64,000 bases of DNA, taken from assembly GCA_030770535.1 (NCBI GenBank), contig JASVEC010000004.1, positions 1,975,586-2,039,585 on the forward strand, given 5' to 3'. The notes under the pieces were generated by a model. The model was given only the letters and a program-made list of their open reading frames with translations. It ran no database searches and was not told where the DNA came from. The DNA is from Batkoa obscura. Lineage: Eukaryota; Entomophthoromycota; Entomophthoromycetes; Entomophthorales; Batkoaceae. How positions within the stretch are numbered: the stretch's first letter is position 1; the number at the start of each line of letters is the position of its first letter. A program made the translations under genes and the position numbers. Of the stretch, positions 1 to 11,501 are shown in pieces.

Positions 1-196
1 CTTGATTACAGTTAAATGGTCCTTTTTCCTTATTACCGTTATTAGCTAAAGTGGAATCAATAATACCCTCAACATCTAAAGTTGGAATTAAGTCTTGAAG
101 ATTATTACGTTGGTTATTTTTATTTACTTTGAGTATTGGATGGCATTTTAATAAAAAATTAATTTCATTTTTGAACACATTGTTTATTTATCTTAT
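1..196 (-). CDS. partial unknown gene at left edge
   Basis: Read on the minus strand, about 190 nt stay open from near 196 to the window edge and give a coherent, polar, Asn/Lys-rich peptide with segments like NEINFLLKCHPILKV, QDLIPTLDVEGIIDS and, at the edge, KGPFNCNQ. No in-frame ATG is visible, so the true start is probably in an upstream exon. The last residues resemble the start of a C2H2 zinc finger (PFxCxxC), but the second Cys lies outside the window. This is a guess from a few residues; the family is not recognised. Confidence 0.35.
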
Positions 197-538
197 TGGT
201 TTAAATTTTTAAAATTTTAAATTTATCACAATAAAATATAAATAATAAATTTGATAATAGGTTTTAGAATTTCAAAAAAAGCTTAATAGAATAGTATAAA
301 AACTTTAAAATAAGGTTATAATATATTCCATATATATCGTATTAATATTTTTATTAAATATAATGATGTACTGCATTGTTATTATACTTAGAGTTATAAT
401 AGCAATATAATGAATGAGCGTTTTATCCAAATAATCTATTTTGATTGGTTATAAATTCAAGCTTATTTACTATTTTAAGTTATTCTTGTCTGATCTAAGC
501 AAAAAATGAAAAGCAATTCTTTCAATATTTAAAAAAAA

Positions 539-1053
539 ATGGAAGGTAAACAATAGCAAGTTTAATAAAAATAAGCCCAACTAACGATTTAAAAGGAGAT
601 AAAAATCAATATGTGAAATTAGTATCTTCTGAAGGTTTTGAATTTATATTAAATAAGCAAATAGCTATGGGTTCAAAAACAATTCAAAATATGTTAAATG
701 GACCAGGTAATTTTTACAATTTATAATTTTATTGAAAATGGATTGGTTTAACATTTCTTCTAGCTTCTTTCCTTGAAGCAAGTACAAACAGGATTGAATT
801 TAGAGATATTAGGTAAATGGATAAGAAGATAATATTGGAATTATATTTATGTTTTTGAATTCTAGTGGCATTATATTAGAAAAAGTAGTAGACTATTTAC
901 ATTATAAAGCAAGATATCAATCATCACCGGGATATGATGTACCTTCTATCAAAATCGAACCTGAATTAGCAATTGAATTATTAATGGCTTCAGACTTTTT
1001 AGATGGTAAGATTACTATTATTTAGGATTATTTTATTTATATGATCAGTTTGA
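539..1053 (+). CDS. ELC1: Elongin C (Skp1/BTB-fold adaptor)
   Basis: Elongin C is the small BTB/Skp1-fold adaptor linking substrate receptors to cullin ubiquitin ligases and is also part of the elongin transcription-elongation complex. Exons that read well are about 557-706, 764-812, 866-1005 and 1049-1053. The peptide YVKLVSSEGFEFIL, IQNMLNGPG, TNRIEFRDIS, LEKVVDYLHYKARY, IEPELAIELLMASDFLDV closely follows the family's typical sequence (human ends ...ELLMAANFLDC). A last exon of only five nucleotides supplies the final residue and stop. The start is unresolved: the ATG at 539-541 is followed by a GTAAAC donor, but the available acceptor leaves the phase off by one, so either an upstream exon or a sequence error is possible. 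Family assignment is secure; the 5' end is not. Confidence 0.85.
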
Positions 1054-1513
1054 ATAGAAGAATTGGGAATTGAAAGAAATCATAGTTTTGACCGTTTTAT
1101 GGATATAATAAATTCAATTTTCATACTAACTTTGAGGTTTAATATTATTGAATTTATCTAAAGATTCGACCAAATAAAGCAATGAAGAATCTTTTTTTAT
1201 AAAGTATAGGTAAATGAAAATATGGCTTTTCTAAACTTCTCTAGGGCACCTGATGACCTTTTAAAGTCAAAAATAGGTACCATAGTTTTGTAAACCATCA
1301 AGATATCAAAATTATTCAATATTTTAAACCTAACTTTAAGACAATCAAATAGATCACTGAAATCAGCATATTTAATAAGATAAAGTCAAAAATGTTTTTT
1401 ATTTTTGGATTATACTAATAAGTTTTTCACTCAAGAGCACTCAAAAAAGGGAAAAATAAATTAAACTGGTAAAGATATCTCCATGTTTTTGATACGTTTA
1501 TATTCAAAGTTGA

Positions 1514-1547
1514 TTTTATTTTATTTTATTTTATTTTATTTTAAATC
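1514..1547. repeat. TTTTA pentamer microsatellite
   Basis: About seven head-to-tail copies of TTTTA are directly readable. Confidence 0.9.
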
Positions 1548-2060
1548 AAATTCCATTTTTCTAATAACAACTTTTAGTTTAATAACTATAAGTGATTAAT
1601 TATATTAATCATATTGATTATATTCTAATCTATTTTTGACTTGTTATAATATCATTATCTTAAACTCTATACTTCAAATACACTTAATATCATCAAATAA
1701 TATATTAGAAAATACTAAAAACAATATTATCTATTTTTATTAATAAAACAACTAATAAAATCAATTAATTTCAGTTTTACAATTATAAGATCCAATACTT
1801 TAATATGTACGCTTATAAGATTGTAATAGAGAAGTTGGTATTAAACAAAATATCTTGAGTAGCTTTAATAATTATCAGGAAAATCTTTTTTTGTCAAAGA
1901 AGAGATTACCCAAGTAATATAATATGGGCTATACCTTTTTTTATTGAAACACATTAAATTATACATCTTATTATGATTGAAATCAAAAAGTTTGAAGGTT
2001 AAGTTAAATAAAAACGCTTAAAAGCAAAACAAATAAAAATGCTTTATTTGAATAGGTTAT

Positions 2061-2175
2061 ATAACATGGGGGCGTCCTTTTTGGTTTCATCACTTTTTCC
2101 ATCTTTTAAGCGCTATTTGAGCAGAAAAAGTGTTAGTGAAATTCTCAAACACAAAAATACATCCAGACATATTGT
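2061..2175 (+). repeat. MITE-like ~105-bp element, copy 1
   Basis: Left end ACATGGGGGCGTC, core TTTTAAGCGCTATTTGAG, right end AAAAATACATCCAGACAT. The order left-end / ggtttcatcactttttccat / tttaagcgctatttgag / ttagtgaaattctcaaac / atacatcc is shared with the other copies listed in this window. Confidence 0.85.
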
Positions 2176-2237
2176 TTTTGTCTATACCAGATTTCGAATT
2201 AATTAAATTATTACTTATTGAAATATAAAGGAAAATC

Positions 2238-2312
2238 TATATGGTGATGTTTTTTTGGCTTCATTATTTTTTCCATTTTTTAAACGCTATTTGAGTGGAA
2301 AGATTTTAGCGT
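2238..2312 (+). repeat. MITE-like element, copy 2 (right end lost)
   Basis: TATATGGTGATGTTTTTTTGG followed by the core AAACGCTATTTGAGTGGAAA. Sequence after about 2312 no longer matches the family. It lies only ~65 bp from copy 1 in the same orientation. Confidence 0.75.
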
Positions 2313-3751
2313 GTATATTTTTTTTACTAATAACTAAAAATCGAAAATTTTTCAAAATTTCATCAAGCACAGTCATAGCTTGAAAACAAGTAATTCAATT
2401 ATTATAAAACTTTGTGGACAAATTTGATAAATATCTTTATATATTAGTTTGTATAAAAGAATAATTATATTTTATTGATTAAAACTACCACTTTCAAAAA
2501 CTTTTGTACCCTTGTATTTTTTCAAAGGAAAGATTGACTTTTAAATACAATTATTTAATAAAAAATAAATATTTATTAATGATGGCGATACAATCACTAT
2601 TATTAGTATCACCAATAGCTTGTTGAGATTTTAAGTCTAATAATTCTTAATAATTGAGAACAAAATGATACTTTCATAGAATTATTCGTTGAAATATTTC
2701 CACTTTATAGAGTACTCAATTTTTTTAAAAGCTATAGTTTTTTAAATAAATCAGTTTTTGGAAAGTGTATCATATTGAAAGATATAGGAATCAGCTGGAT
2801 AAAAGCATGAGTATTTCATTAAAAATGATATATACTAAATGGAACTTTTTATTAATATTTAATATTTAACTTGAAAGTTACGTATTATTTAAAGTTAATT
2901 AAATTTTTCTATTTTTAAATTATCCAATCAATTTTGTTCCTATTATTAGTATTATTCAAAAAAAATATTAAATTCAAGGATTATAAACTTAAGAAAAGCA
3001 CTAATACCAATCTCTTATTTGCTGGGTAAAAAGGACTTAACCCGTCTATTAAATTCCGAAAACCTTTAAATTTTCATAGTCCATGTAAGCAGTCATTTAT
3101 AGATAAAAAGCGAGTCTAAAGGTCATAAGAAACAACTTGGAATAATATTAATCAAGTTTATTCTTTAGTATTTTAATTAAACTTGTTAAAGGGTATTATA
3201 TAACTAAAAATGCTAATTCTCTTTAGTTATTAAATGGTACATTAAATATATTTTATTACATTATCAAAATATTATAGTTGTTTAACAATAGGTTTTATAA
3301 GTTCAATTTTGAAGTTTAAATATTTTATAATTATAAAAAATTAAAATTAAAATGAAGATATGTTTAAAACGCTAACGTCAAAATAATGTACATACGTAGC
3401 TTTTATGTTTAGTAAATGACTTTTGTCAAAAATTAAGAACTTAATCTTTAGTCAGACTACCTTCAAATTTGTAGTACATTAAGATAATTTATCATAATAG
3501 AAACCAAAAATATTATCATTGTGTATGTGTAGTTTATGAATGAAACAAAGACTTAAACTAATATGGCTTAAAAATAATCAATTTTTATAAAAACATAACA
3601 AATTAATTATTTTATTTTAAAAAGCAAAACTCTAAAAATACACTCCACTTTTAAATATATCTTTTAAAAGCACAAATTTTGGTTTGACAAGTTTAAATCT
3701 TGTAGCTCTTCCTCATAAATCATATTTGGTTTTTTAAGAAATCATTCTGAT

Positions 3752-5043
3752 TTAAAATAGGTTAACAGCTTGCCGACATTGATCGTCATCAAACATTATA
3801 CATTGATAGCTACCATCTGAAGATGACTCAGAATGTATAGTATATTCACAATCTGAAAAGTAGTTAACTTCCGGATCTACAATTTGCTGTGAAGGGTTGG
3901 GTTCTTCAATCTCAATAGTATGGGGAGTCACTAAATTAAAGATAAGAAACGAGAGGAATCATTTAAAAAGTATGACTTACCGGCAGACTTGGACCTGGAT
4001 TGTATCTTTTGGTACAGTTCTTTAAAAATGGTTTTATAGCAAAATTGAAGAGATGGGTCGAAACATATAGCTAAGAAGTCCAATAGTCCAGATAAATCTT
4101 AAATTCGTATTAATATGTTATATAAATAATATTATAGTCTTACTTTGACCAATATTGGACCAGTTGCTTAATAATGTCTTAGAATCTACAAATGCGAAGG
4201 AGATTTGATATATCGAAAATCCAGAAAGAACTACAAAAGTCACGATGGGGTATAATACACTATATTATATTTAGTATATGACAAAATGATAATAAAAAGT
4301 TATTACACTCTTAAAGCAAGTCCTTTCAGCTCTCTTTGTAACCATCTCATTCTCTTTCTGGACTGATTCATTCGATTGAATGTTGATTTTACTAAAGATG
4401 TCCAATCTTTTCTCAAACGAAATAAAACAAATATAGACACGACTAAACAATATAAAAATGTCGCAATCATGATAGAAGAGTTGATAATCCCAAATGCTTT
4501 TTCATCTACTGTATCGACTTTTAGAACACAATTTCCCTTATCTTGAACATAATAACCAAGAACTAATAAAATTAGTAGGGGTAACAATTATTTGAATTAA
4601 ATTACAAATTTGCGGTATATTCAAGACTATAGCTAAAAATAAGGAGGCCGACCAATATATTATTTCCCAGCTATTATTAGGCTCTTTTTCGTGAATAAAT
4701 ATCAATTGCAAGTTGATTGCGATGGAAATGTTTATAAAACAGTAAGCTAATCTAGTGAAATACCGAAAGAATCCTAGGGTAGTACATTGTGCACTGTCAT
4801 CATCATATATATTTATAATATGCAATATAAAATCAGTAGCTGCAGATCCAGTTTGAAGTCTAAGCGTAACTCTTTTAACAAGGTTGGGCTTAAGTATTCC
4901 TAATAGATTGAGTTAATGATGTTTTATATTTTAATAGACCTACTTGCTATCACAAACAATATTAAAACTGATGAAGCGGCTATTAAACTGGCTAAATTTA
5001 AAGCATATAGATCACTAAGGGGGATTTCTGTTTCGGCACCCAT
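3752..5043 (-). CDS. seven-transmembrane receptor, Git3/cAMP-receptor-like
   Basis: Membrane receptor of the fungal Git3/GPR/Dictyostelium cAMP-receptor type, expected to couple to heterotrimeric G proteins at the plasma membrane. Exons on the minus strand: 5043-4944, 4899-4606, 4562-4307, 4259-4144, 4097-3981, 3930-3752; together 1062 nt, 353 residues, all junctions in phase with GT/AG borders. The N-terminus starts MGAETEIPLSDLYALN and runs into helix 1 (SLIAASSVLILFVIASR). A VKRVTLRLQTGSAATDFI loop, a Cys preceding helix 3 (DSAQCTTLGFFRYF), YCFINISIAINLQLIFIHEK, IFLGYYVQDKGNCV and a final FLAICFDPSLQF helix follow family patterns. The intracellular third loop is basic (RMNQSRKRMRWLQREL) and the C-tail is acidic and Ser-rich. 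The ligand is unknown. One intron carries a TACTAAT branch site. Confidence 0.85.
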
Positions 5044-5672
5044 CTTTTGAAATAAAAATATCAAAGCAACAGTAAGCAAGAATAATAAAAATCATAACTT
5101 TAATAGAAATTAAAGCCTGTCTAGGGATAATAGAATTCTTATTGATTGGTAGTACCCAATTATAGTATGAAACCTCGAATTTCCTTTAAGTATAACCAAT
5201 TATATCATTCTCATTGTGATTTGAGGAATTTCATATGTGGTCTATTTGAGTAAAGTCGTATTCAAAAGCCTAATCATAGCTAAATTTTACTAAAATTTAA
5301 AATATGGCTATGCTATACAACAGAGACAGAACTTTTATAGAAAAAAAGTTAAAGATTCTAAATAGAAATGATATTTAATAATTCTAGCCAAACTATATTC
5401 TATAACTATTTATTTATTAAAGTAATATTGTCACAACTTTATAAAGTATTATTTATAAATAAAATGATTTGGCTATTATAAAAAATATCTATAATAAAAT
5501 ATTAATTTATTAGTAGCTTTCTGGAGTGTGTTTAGTTAAAATTTTGAGTTTTGAATCAAAATTTACCCAAAAATGATTTATAATGATTCTCATGATTTAG
5601 CCATATCATTTAAAGCTAAGCCTTTATTAGAATAAAACTTGGAATTAAAGAAAATGATTCAAATACCACAAT

Positions 5673-5755
5673 ATATAGCGTTTCCAACTCAAAATGGTGC
5701 TGTTTGGCTGTAGACTTGGGCTAAATAACACTATTTTGAGTTGGAAGCACCATAT
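5673..5755. repeat. imperfect inverted repeat / hairpin
   Basis: Two arms of about 32 nt, both built around TTCCAACTCAAAATxGTG, face each other around a short spacer. The left arm begins ATATAGCG and the right arm, read in reverse complement, begins ATATGGTG. It may be a very short MITE or a stem-loop; no coding use is seen. Confidence 0.7.
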
Positions 5756-6471
5756 AATTCTATTAGATTTTTCAAAAAGGTTTTACTTTACTAAAAAATT
5801 GGAGATGTTATTGGTTACGACAGTAAATATTTGTTATCTAAAATAAAGACTTTAAAGTAATAGCACATTGCTATAATTTTATATCGCTCTATCTTTAGAT
5901 CTGCCCAAAAAACAAAGAACTAAAAATATCTAAAATATAAAATTAAGCAAACTTATATCAAGTATTGTTTCATTTTTTAAGCTACTTTTCATTTTAAACA
6001 ATGATAGGAAGCTAACTTGTAGTTCAAAAAGTAAACACATTTTTAAACCGTTTTCAATAATATTTTAAAATTATCAATTAATCTATAAATGTTTTTCACT
6101 AGTATTTTATATACATTTAAATAAATCAATATTTAAAAAACATTTGCATTTATTACGTTTAAGCATTGTAAAAAAACTCAAAAAAGCAATTTTATTTGTT
6201 ATAATTTTATTACCCTTGGATATAAAAAAGTAAATTATATATTATTTTTTATTCTCTTGTTTCATAAAATCGTTTTTAATCAAATTATTTTTTTTTTTTT
6301 GATTACTTGATCAAGTATTTCTATTTCTATTATTGATAAAGTAATATTTGAACTATCAATAAAAGATTTCTTAATTATACCTTTAATATCATTGAAACAA
6401 ATCTTCAATAGATATTCTTTTGCTATGAAAAATAGCTTTATATTATCTTTTAAGCTATATAAGAGTTTGTT

Positions 6472-6580
6472 AATACATGAGGGTATTTTTTGGTTTCATC
6501 ACTTTTTCCATTTTTTAGGCGCTATTTCAGTGGAAAAATTATTAGTAGAATTCTTAAACAAAAAAATACATCCCCATGCA
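6472..6580 (+). repeat. MITE-like element, copy 3
   Basis: Ends ATGAGGGTATTTTTTGG and AAAATACATCCCCATG with the common core TTTTTAGGCGCTATTTCAGT between them. Confidence 0.85.
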
Positions 6581-7475
6581 ATAATCTTAATAGTAACACT
6601 GGCGCCAACTTTAGTGTGAAAGTTATATTACGAGTAAAATTATATAGCTAATATTGAAATTACATTGTAGTTGATATAAATTTAATATCAATATTAGTAT
6701 AGTGTTATCGATAGGAATAAGGATGATGCTAATAAAAATAAATTTTGTCTGGATTATTATTTTTAACCCAAAGATAAACCTACATTTAATAATAAATAAA
6801 ATGTTTTCTATTTATTATCTTTTGGATAGGTCTTTATGATAAAAGGAAGCTAATATTAAATACAAGCCAATAGTATTTTTTCAAGCAAGCTTGTTAGAGC
6901 GAATTGAATAATATTTAACAAGGATCCCCTTGTGATTATAAACGTTTATCAATTAAGATACGATCAAGCATATTAAAGGCAATGATAATCACTTCAGTTT
7001 TGCCTTTAAAATTTTGATGTAAAATTACTCTAATAACGGATTAATATAAGATTTATGAATAAATCAAATAGAAACTATAAAGATTAAAAAAGCATTCCAA
7101 TAATTTTAAAGATGTAAGTCTATAAAAAATATAGACTATTGCAATAAAACATATTATTTTTATAAAGTGTTTTAAATAAGAGCTAAAAATTTAAAAATAA
7201 TAAAAATTGAAATCTGAAATGTTATATAGTATATATATATCTAAGCTGTCGCTTTTTGTAATATCAAATTGAATAAAAAAAACGTCAAGCATAATTAAAG
7301 GAATAGCATTTCATTAATATTTTAATATATTAAAAATTAAATAGTGACTAAATAAAGATTAAATAAGGAAGTTAGACAGAAAATTTAAGGGATAGTGATA
7401 ATTGAGCACTTGATTTTATAAAAGCTTGTAAAAAAATAGAATGAAAAATTTTCGATCTTTTTTCTTTACTAAATA

Positions 7476-8948
7476 ATGTTTTTTTTATCAACTCTAATAT
7501 TCATTCCACTTAATTACCTTGTTTTTGCTGAAAAAGCACCAAGATTATATGCGGGAGGTTGTGGAATACATGCCGATATATTATATTATGTTGGAGGAAT
7601 TACTAATACAGATAGTATAAATGAAAACTTCGACTTTAATCGGAACATATATTCTTTAAACCTTAAGGGTGGGATTAACTTAGATGACAATGACAGTGCA
7701 GTGTGGAACATAACATCTAAGGGTAAAGGCCCAATATCTGATTTTTCTAGTGTAGTAGTTAATGACAAAATGGCTAGTTTGTTTGTAGTGGGTGGTAAAA
7801 ACAGACCGAAAAAGGAAAGTTTTAAAAAATATAATATATTAAAAAACAAATGGGAACTATATCAAACTGCAGTGGATACTTTTCCTTTGCCTGACAAGAT
7901 GATAAATGGAGAGGAAATGAAGTACTCTTACTACCTATCCTCTTTGACTCAAGATAGTTTTAACAAAAATCTATATTTCCACTATGGCGGAGTTACTCTT
8001 TATCCTAATATGACACGGGTAGATGGCAGAAAAGATTTATCAATAATAAATGCAACAGATGGCAAATGGAAAAAGTTAAATGATGGACCAGACTATGTTT
8101 CTGATCATACTGGAGCTGTATACGAAAATAGATTATATATTGTTGGCGGTAATAATCCATATACTACTAAACCAAGGCCAATGAATCAAATACTTGTATA
8201 TGATTATCCTTCTAATGCTTGGAGCACCATAACTGCAAAAGGAGACATACCCGAGTCGCGTTTTGGTCATTCTTCTATATTACTCAAAAGTAAGATGGTT
8301 ATTGCAGGAGGCAGTCTCACTCCTAAATTTGATTCTTTTCCACCATCTTCTATTTATGTATTAGAGCTGAAAAACCCAAAAGAATTAATCTACAAAGAAT
8401 ATCAAGTGAGCAATTTCTTTAATGCTTATTTGGGCTGCCTTAAATATTATAATGATCATTTGATTTATTCATTTGGTTTCCATACCGATAATATCTTGTC
8501 AAAAACGCAAATAATAAATATAAAAGATGATGAATGGAAGGTTGTAAAATCTTTACCGGCTAAGGTAAAGGGTAAAAAGGATGATGGTAAAACAAATCCA
8601 TTTGATACTGAAGAGGATATTGATAGTAAAAGCTCAAGCCTACATACTATAATAGGTGGATCTATTGGTGGAGTGTTAGCATTAGTAATTGTTATAACTT
8701 TAGTATGGTTCATTTTAAAACGAAAATCAAAATCGAAGGATAGAGATAGCTTATCAAGTGATAGTAGTGATTTAGGGGATCTAAATCCGCCAAATTTACT
8801 ACAAGGGAATGTATGGACCCCAGCTACACCAGGGGAGCTAAAAGAAGCTAACTTTACATTAAATACAGACACAATGCTACCTGGTTTTGATGATGATATT
8901 ACTAGCCCTGGTAAACAAACTTGGGGTGTAAATACTAAAACTATGTAA
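7476..8948 (+). CDS. secreted/membrane-anchored kelch-repeat protein
   Basis: Single-exon gene, 490 residues. A hydrophobic signal peptide covers about residues 1-18 (FFLSTLIFIPLNYLVFAE). The extracellular part is a kelch beta-propeller: YAGGCGIHADILYYVGG, SLFVVGGKN, AVYENRLYIVGGNNPYT, SSILLKSKMVIAGGS and a weaker last blade HLIYSFGFHT, several followed by the typical aromatic at the end of the blade (NKWEL, NAWSTI, DEWKVV). A Gly-rich transmembrane helix lies at about 390-413 (IIGGSIGGVLALVIVITLVW), then a basic stop-transfer KRKSKSK and a ~75-residue cytosolic tail. The topology is type I. Such kelch/one-helix proteins are frequent in early-diverging fungi, but their role is unknown; cell-surface interaction is inference. 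A decayed paralogue lies about 1.1 kb downstream. Confidence 0.85.
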   Translation: MFFLSTLIFIPLNYLVFAEKAPRLYAGGCGIHADILYYVGGITNTDSINENFDFNRNIYSLNLKGGINLDDNDSAVWNITSKGKGPISDFSSVVVNDKMASLFVVGGKNRPKKESFKKYNILKNKWELYQTAVDTFPLPDKMINGEEMKYSYYLSSLTQDSFNKNLYFHYGGVTLYPNMTRVDGRKDLSIINATDGKWKKLNDGPDYVSDHTGAVYENRLYIVGGNNPYTTKPRPMNQILVYDYPSNAWSTITAKGDIPESRFGHSSILLKSKMVIAGGSLTPKFDSFPPSSIYVLELKNPKELIYKEYQVSNFFNAYLGCLKYYNDHLIYSFGFHTDNILSKTQIINIKDDEWKVVKSLPAKVKGKKDDGKTNPFDTEEDIDSKSSSLHTIIGGSIGGVLALVIVITLVWFILKRKSKSKDRDSLSSDSSDLGDLNPPNLLQGNVWTPATPGELKEANFTLNTDTMLPGFDDDITSPGKQTWGVNTKTM

Positions 8949-10083
8949 CTACTTTTATCTTACTTTAGTGCTTTTTGTGTTTATATTAAGTTTATAAGTT
9001 ATCTAAAAATTGAGCTTCAAATAAAAAGTTGTTTGATGTGTTTAATTGTAAGCTATAATTTAAAACTTTATAACATCCTTTTACGAAATAGACTGAGAAT
9101 GTATTATAAAGGGCATCAAATCTTGTACAAGCTCAACTATTTAAATGTATATAATCAAGCATAGGTTTGCTTTATATAAAACATAACTTAATCAAAACGA
9201 GTATCATTTTGCTATATCTAAAAAACTAACGTAGAGTTCGTTGATTGCTAAATTGCTCGATTGGTTTAAACTTGTTTAAATAAAATTTAACAAACATATA
9301 CAGATGTAATCTTACTGGCATCTAGAGTAAAAAATAATACTCGTTCATAGTTAAAGTGATTTTTTAAAACTAGGGCACTTGTTTCTGATTTTTACATACA
9401 TAAATTAGATTGAATTAATAATTTTTACTACACACCTATTACTGTTATCTAATGCTATATATGAAAATGCAATTTTATTTCAAAGAGAAGGTTACTTTGT
9501 AATTTAAGGCACAGATATAAATATAAATTAGCACTTTTTGCTTAATGTATCATGACTTATGATATTAGGTATTAATTAAGGAGTGTATTTTTACAAAGTA
9601 ATTTTTTGGCTCTAATTCAACAAAACAACAAAATTGCATACATTATATAGGGTGTTTTTTATGGCTTCGTCACTTTTTTCATTTTTTAAGCGCTATTTGG
9701 GTGGAAAGACACTATTAGTAAAATTCTTAAACAAAAAACACATCCCCATATATTGCTTTTGCTGCCTATCTATTATCATAGCCAACTTTATATTCGATAA
9801 AGGCTGTTATATTATGATATTTATCGTAGCTCTTGATTTTTGTTAGCTTGTTAGAAACCAAAAGATATGACTCCTTTTTTAATTTTTATAAGAACACAAA
9901 AAAAGCATACCTTTTAAAAATTTCCAAAGAGTTACCTCATTTATAAAAACTTGTGAGAATAACAATCACTTTTGATTAAACCAGTACTTTAAAGTAGATA
10001 TAAAAGTAACAATACGAAAATATATCAGTAGACATTTATATAATATAATAAACAAACTTTCGTGTTTATTTCATCTAACAAGC
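8949..10083. other. intergenic region between kelch paralogues
   Basis: No gene seen. Contains MITE-like copy 4 at 9644-9753; the short open frame 9634-9846 is read-through of that repeat. Confidence 0.6.
9644..9753 (+). repeat. MITE-like element, copy 4
   Basis: Starts TATATAGGGTGTTTTTTATGG, core TTTTTAAGCGCTATTTGGGT, ends AACACATCCCCATATAT. Confidence 0.85.
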
Positions 10084-11501
10084 GAATTTGTTTAAATCCT
10101 TCTTATTTTTTGCTTTTATAAATATAGCTATAGATATAGCATTTGCTGGAGATTGTCATGTAGAGCTTTGTGGATGAGAATGCGGAGTAATAAAGGGGAC
10201 ATTGTACTATGTTGGCGAGATAACTATGCTGTAAAGTGATAAAAGTATCCTTGGAAAGAATACAATAATATTTGACCTAAATCTCAAAGATGGATTTGAG
10301 CTTTTAGGACCAATTATGCTCCATGGGGATCATGTACGTCATCATATGCACTAACACTGACTTTCTTAGTGTAATAACTCATCGACAAACAAATCAAACT
10401 TTTACGTAGTGGTAAGAATGTTCTCAAAAATAAGAGTTCCCAAATGTTCAATATATAAAATAAAAAATGGGATCTCAATAAGAAAGCAACCAATAAATTT
10501 GATGCTGAAGCTGAATTAAATTCTGAAATACTAGAGGCATCACACTATCTATCGATTTTATTCAGGGTGGTTTAAATGACAACCTATCCTTTCATTATAG
10601 TAGGGAAGTTTTAGCTTCAGAAAAAGATAAAGCAGATTCAAGAGGTACAGTATCAGTATTCAACGCTATAAATAGTACTTGGAACTGATCACAATCTAGC
10701 CCAATCAAAGCAAAAGTACATATCGCAGTAGTTCATGAAAGAAAGATGTATATTATAGGAGGCATTGTAATATCAAAGAATAAAAGTAGAAGTATGGAGG
10801 ATATAATAGTGTACAATTGCACCAAAAGCATATAGCCGGGTGTCAATGCAAAAGGCGATATTCCAGAAAATTGGATTGCTCGCTCTTCAGTGCCAATTGA
10901 GGGCAAAATGGTTATTACAGATGGGAGTATTAGTTTTGATTTGACAACATTTCCGTTCATTAATTTTTACTTTAACTTAATAATTTTAATGGGTTATTTT
11001 AAAAAGAATACAAGATAAATGGCTTTATATCAACTTACAGTGACTGTTTAACTCATCATAACAAGCATTTGGTTTACTCTTTCGGATTATATGTGTCAGT
11101 TATTAAATCAAATACGCATATTATTCCCGCGAAAGAATATAAGCAGGAGCATGTAAAACTGTTACTAACTTAAGATGTTTCAAGGCAAGGGAAGATAATA
11201 AAACAAGTAGCAATTTACCTGTTATAATAGTGGGTTCTATAGGATATGTGATAGGACTAGCATTTGTCATTATATCAATATGGTATATGAAAGTCTGTAA
11301 ACCAGAAAGTAAGCATATTAAATGAGCTGGTGGTACTAATGATAAAAACAAACCAAATCAAGCTAGTCAATTAATCCCCCACTTTTGTTAAGTAGGGATT
11401 TATGGTCTGATGACAAGCTCGGGGAAGTCAAAAATTCACACTTCGGCTTGCTTACTACTAAACCCTCAGACACCGATGATGATTTATTTTTGTCTTATTG
11501 A
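10084..11501 (+). pseudogene. decayed kelch-repeat membrane protein
   Basis: Sequence parallels the intact kelch gene at 7476-8948 in order and content: an ex-signal-peptide region, FAGDCHVELC- and VAVVHERKMYIIGG-like stretches (compare TGAVYENRLYIVGG in the intact gene), then a hydrophobic stretch GSIGYVIGLAFVIISIWYMK where the intact gene has its transmembrane helix, then an NPP...LLS..LWS..K.GEVK tail matching NPPNLLQGNVWTPATPGELK. Many in-frame stops and several frame changes interrupt it over its whole length, so it is not a multi-exon gene. It looks like an old tandem duplicate that has lost selection. Confidence 0.8.

Larger units (their letters stand above)
1054..3751. other. gene-poor intergenic region
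   Basis: No convincing coding exon on either strand. It holds a pentameric TTTTA tract near 1514-1547 and two copies of the ~105-bp MITE-like family (about 2061-2175 and 2238-2312). The remainder is AT-rich sequence with frequent stops. Confidence 0.6.
5044..7475. other. intergenic region with hairpin and MITE copy
   Basis: No supported gene. Contains the imperfect palindrome at 5673-5755 and a MITE-like copy at 6472-6580. A short open stretch at 6392-6619 is only read-through of that repeat. Confidence 0.6.

Noticed and set aside
4538-4825. Two separate short minus-strand proteins in 4303-4825
   Set aside because: They are exons of one seven-helix receptor joined by an intron with a TACTAAT branch site.
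6392-6619. 75-codon frame
   Set aside because: Most of it is a MITE-like copy; the same peptide words appear wherever the repeat is read in that frame (also 9634-9846 and 44155-44340).
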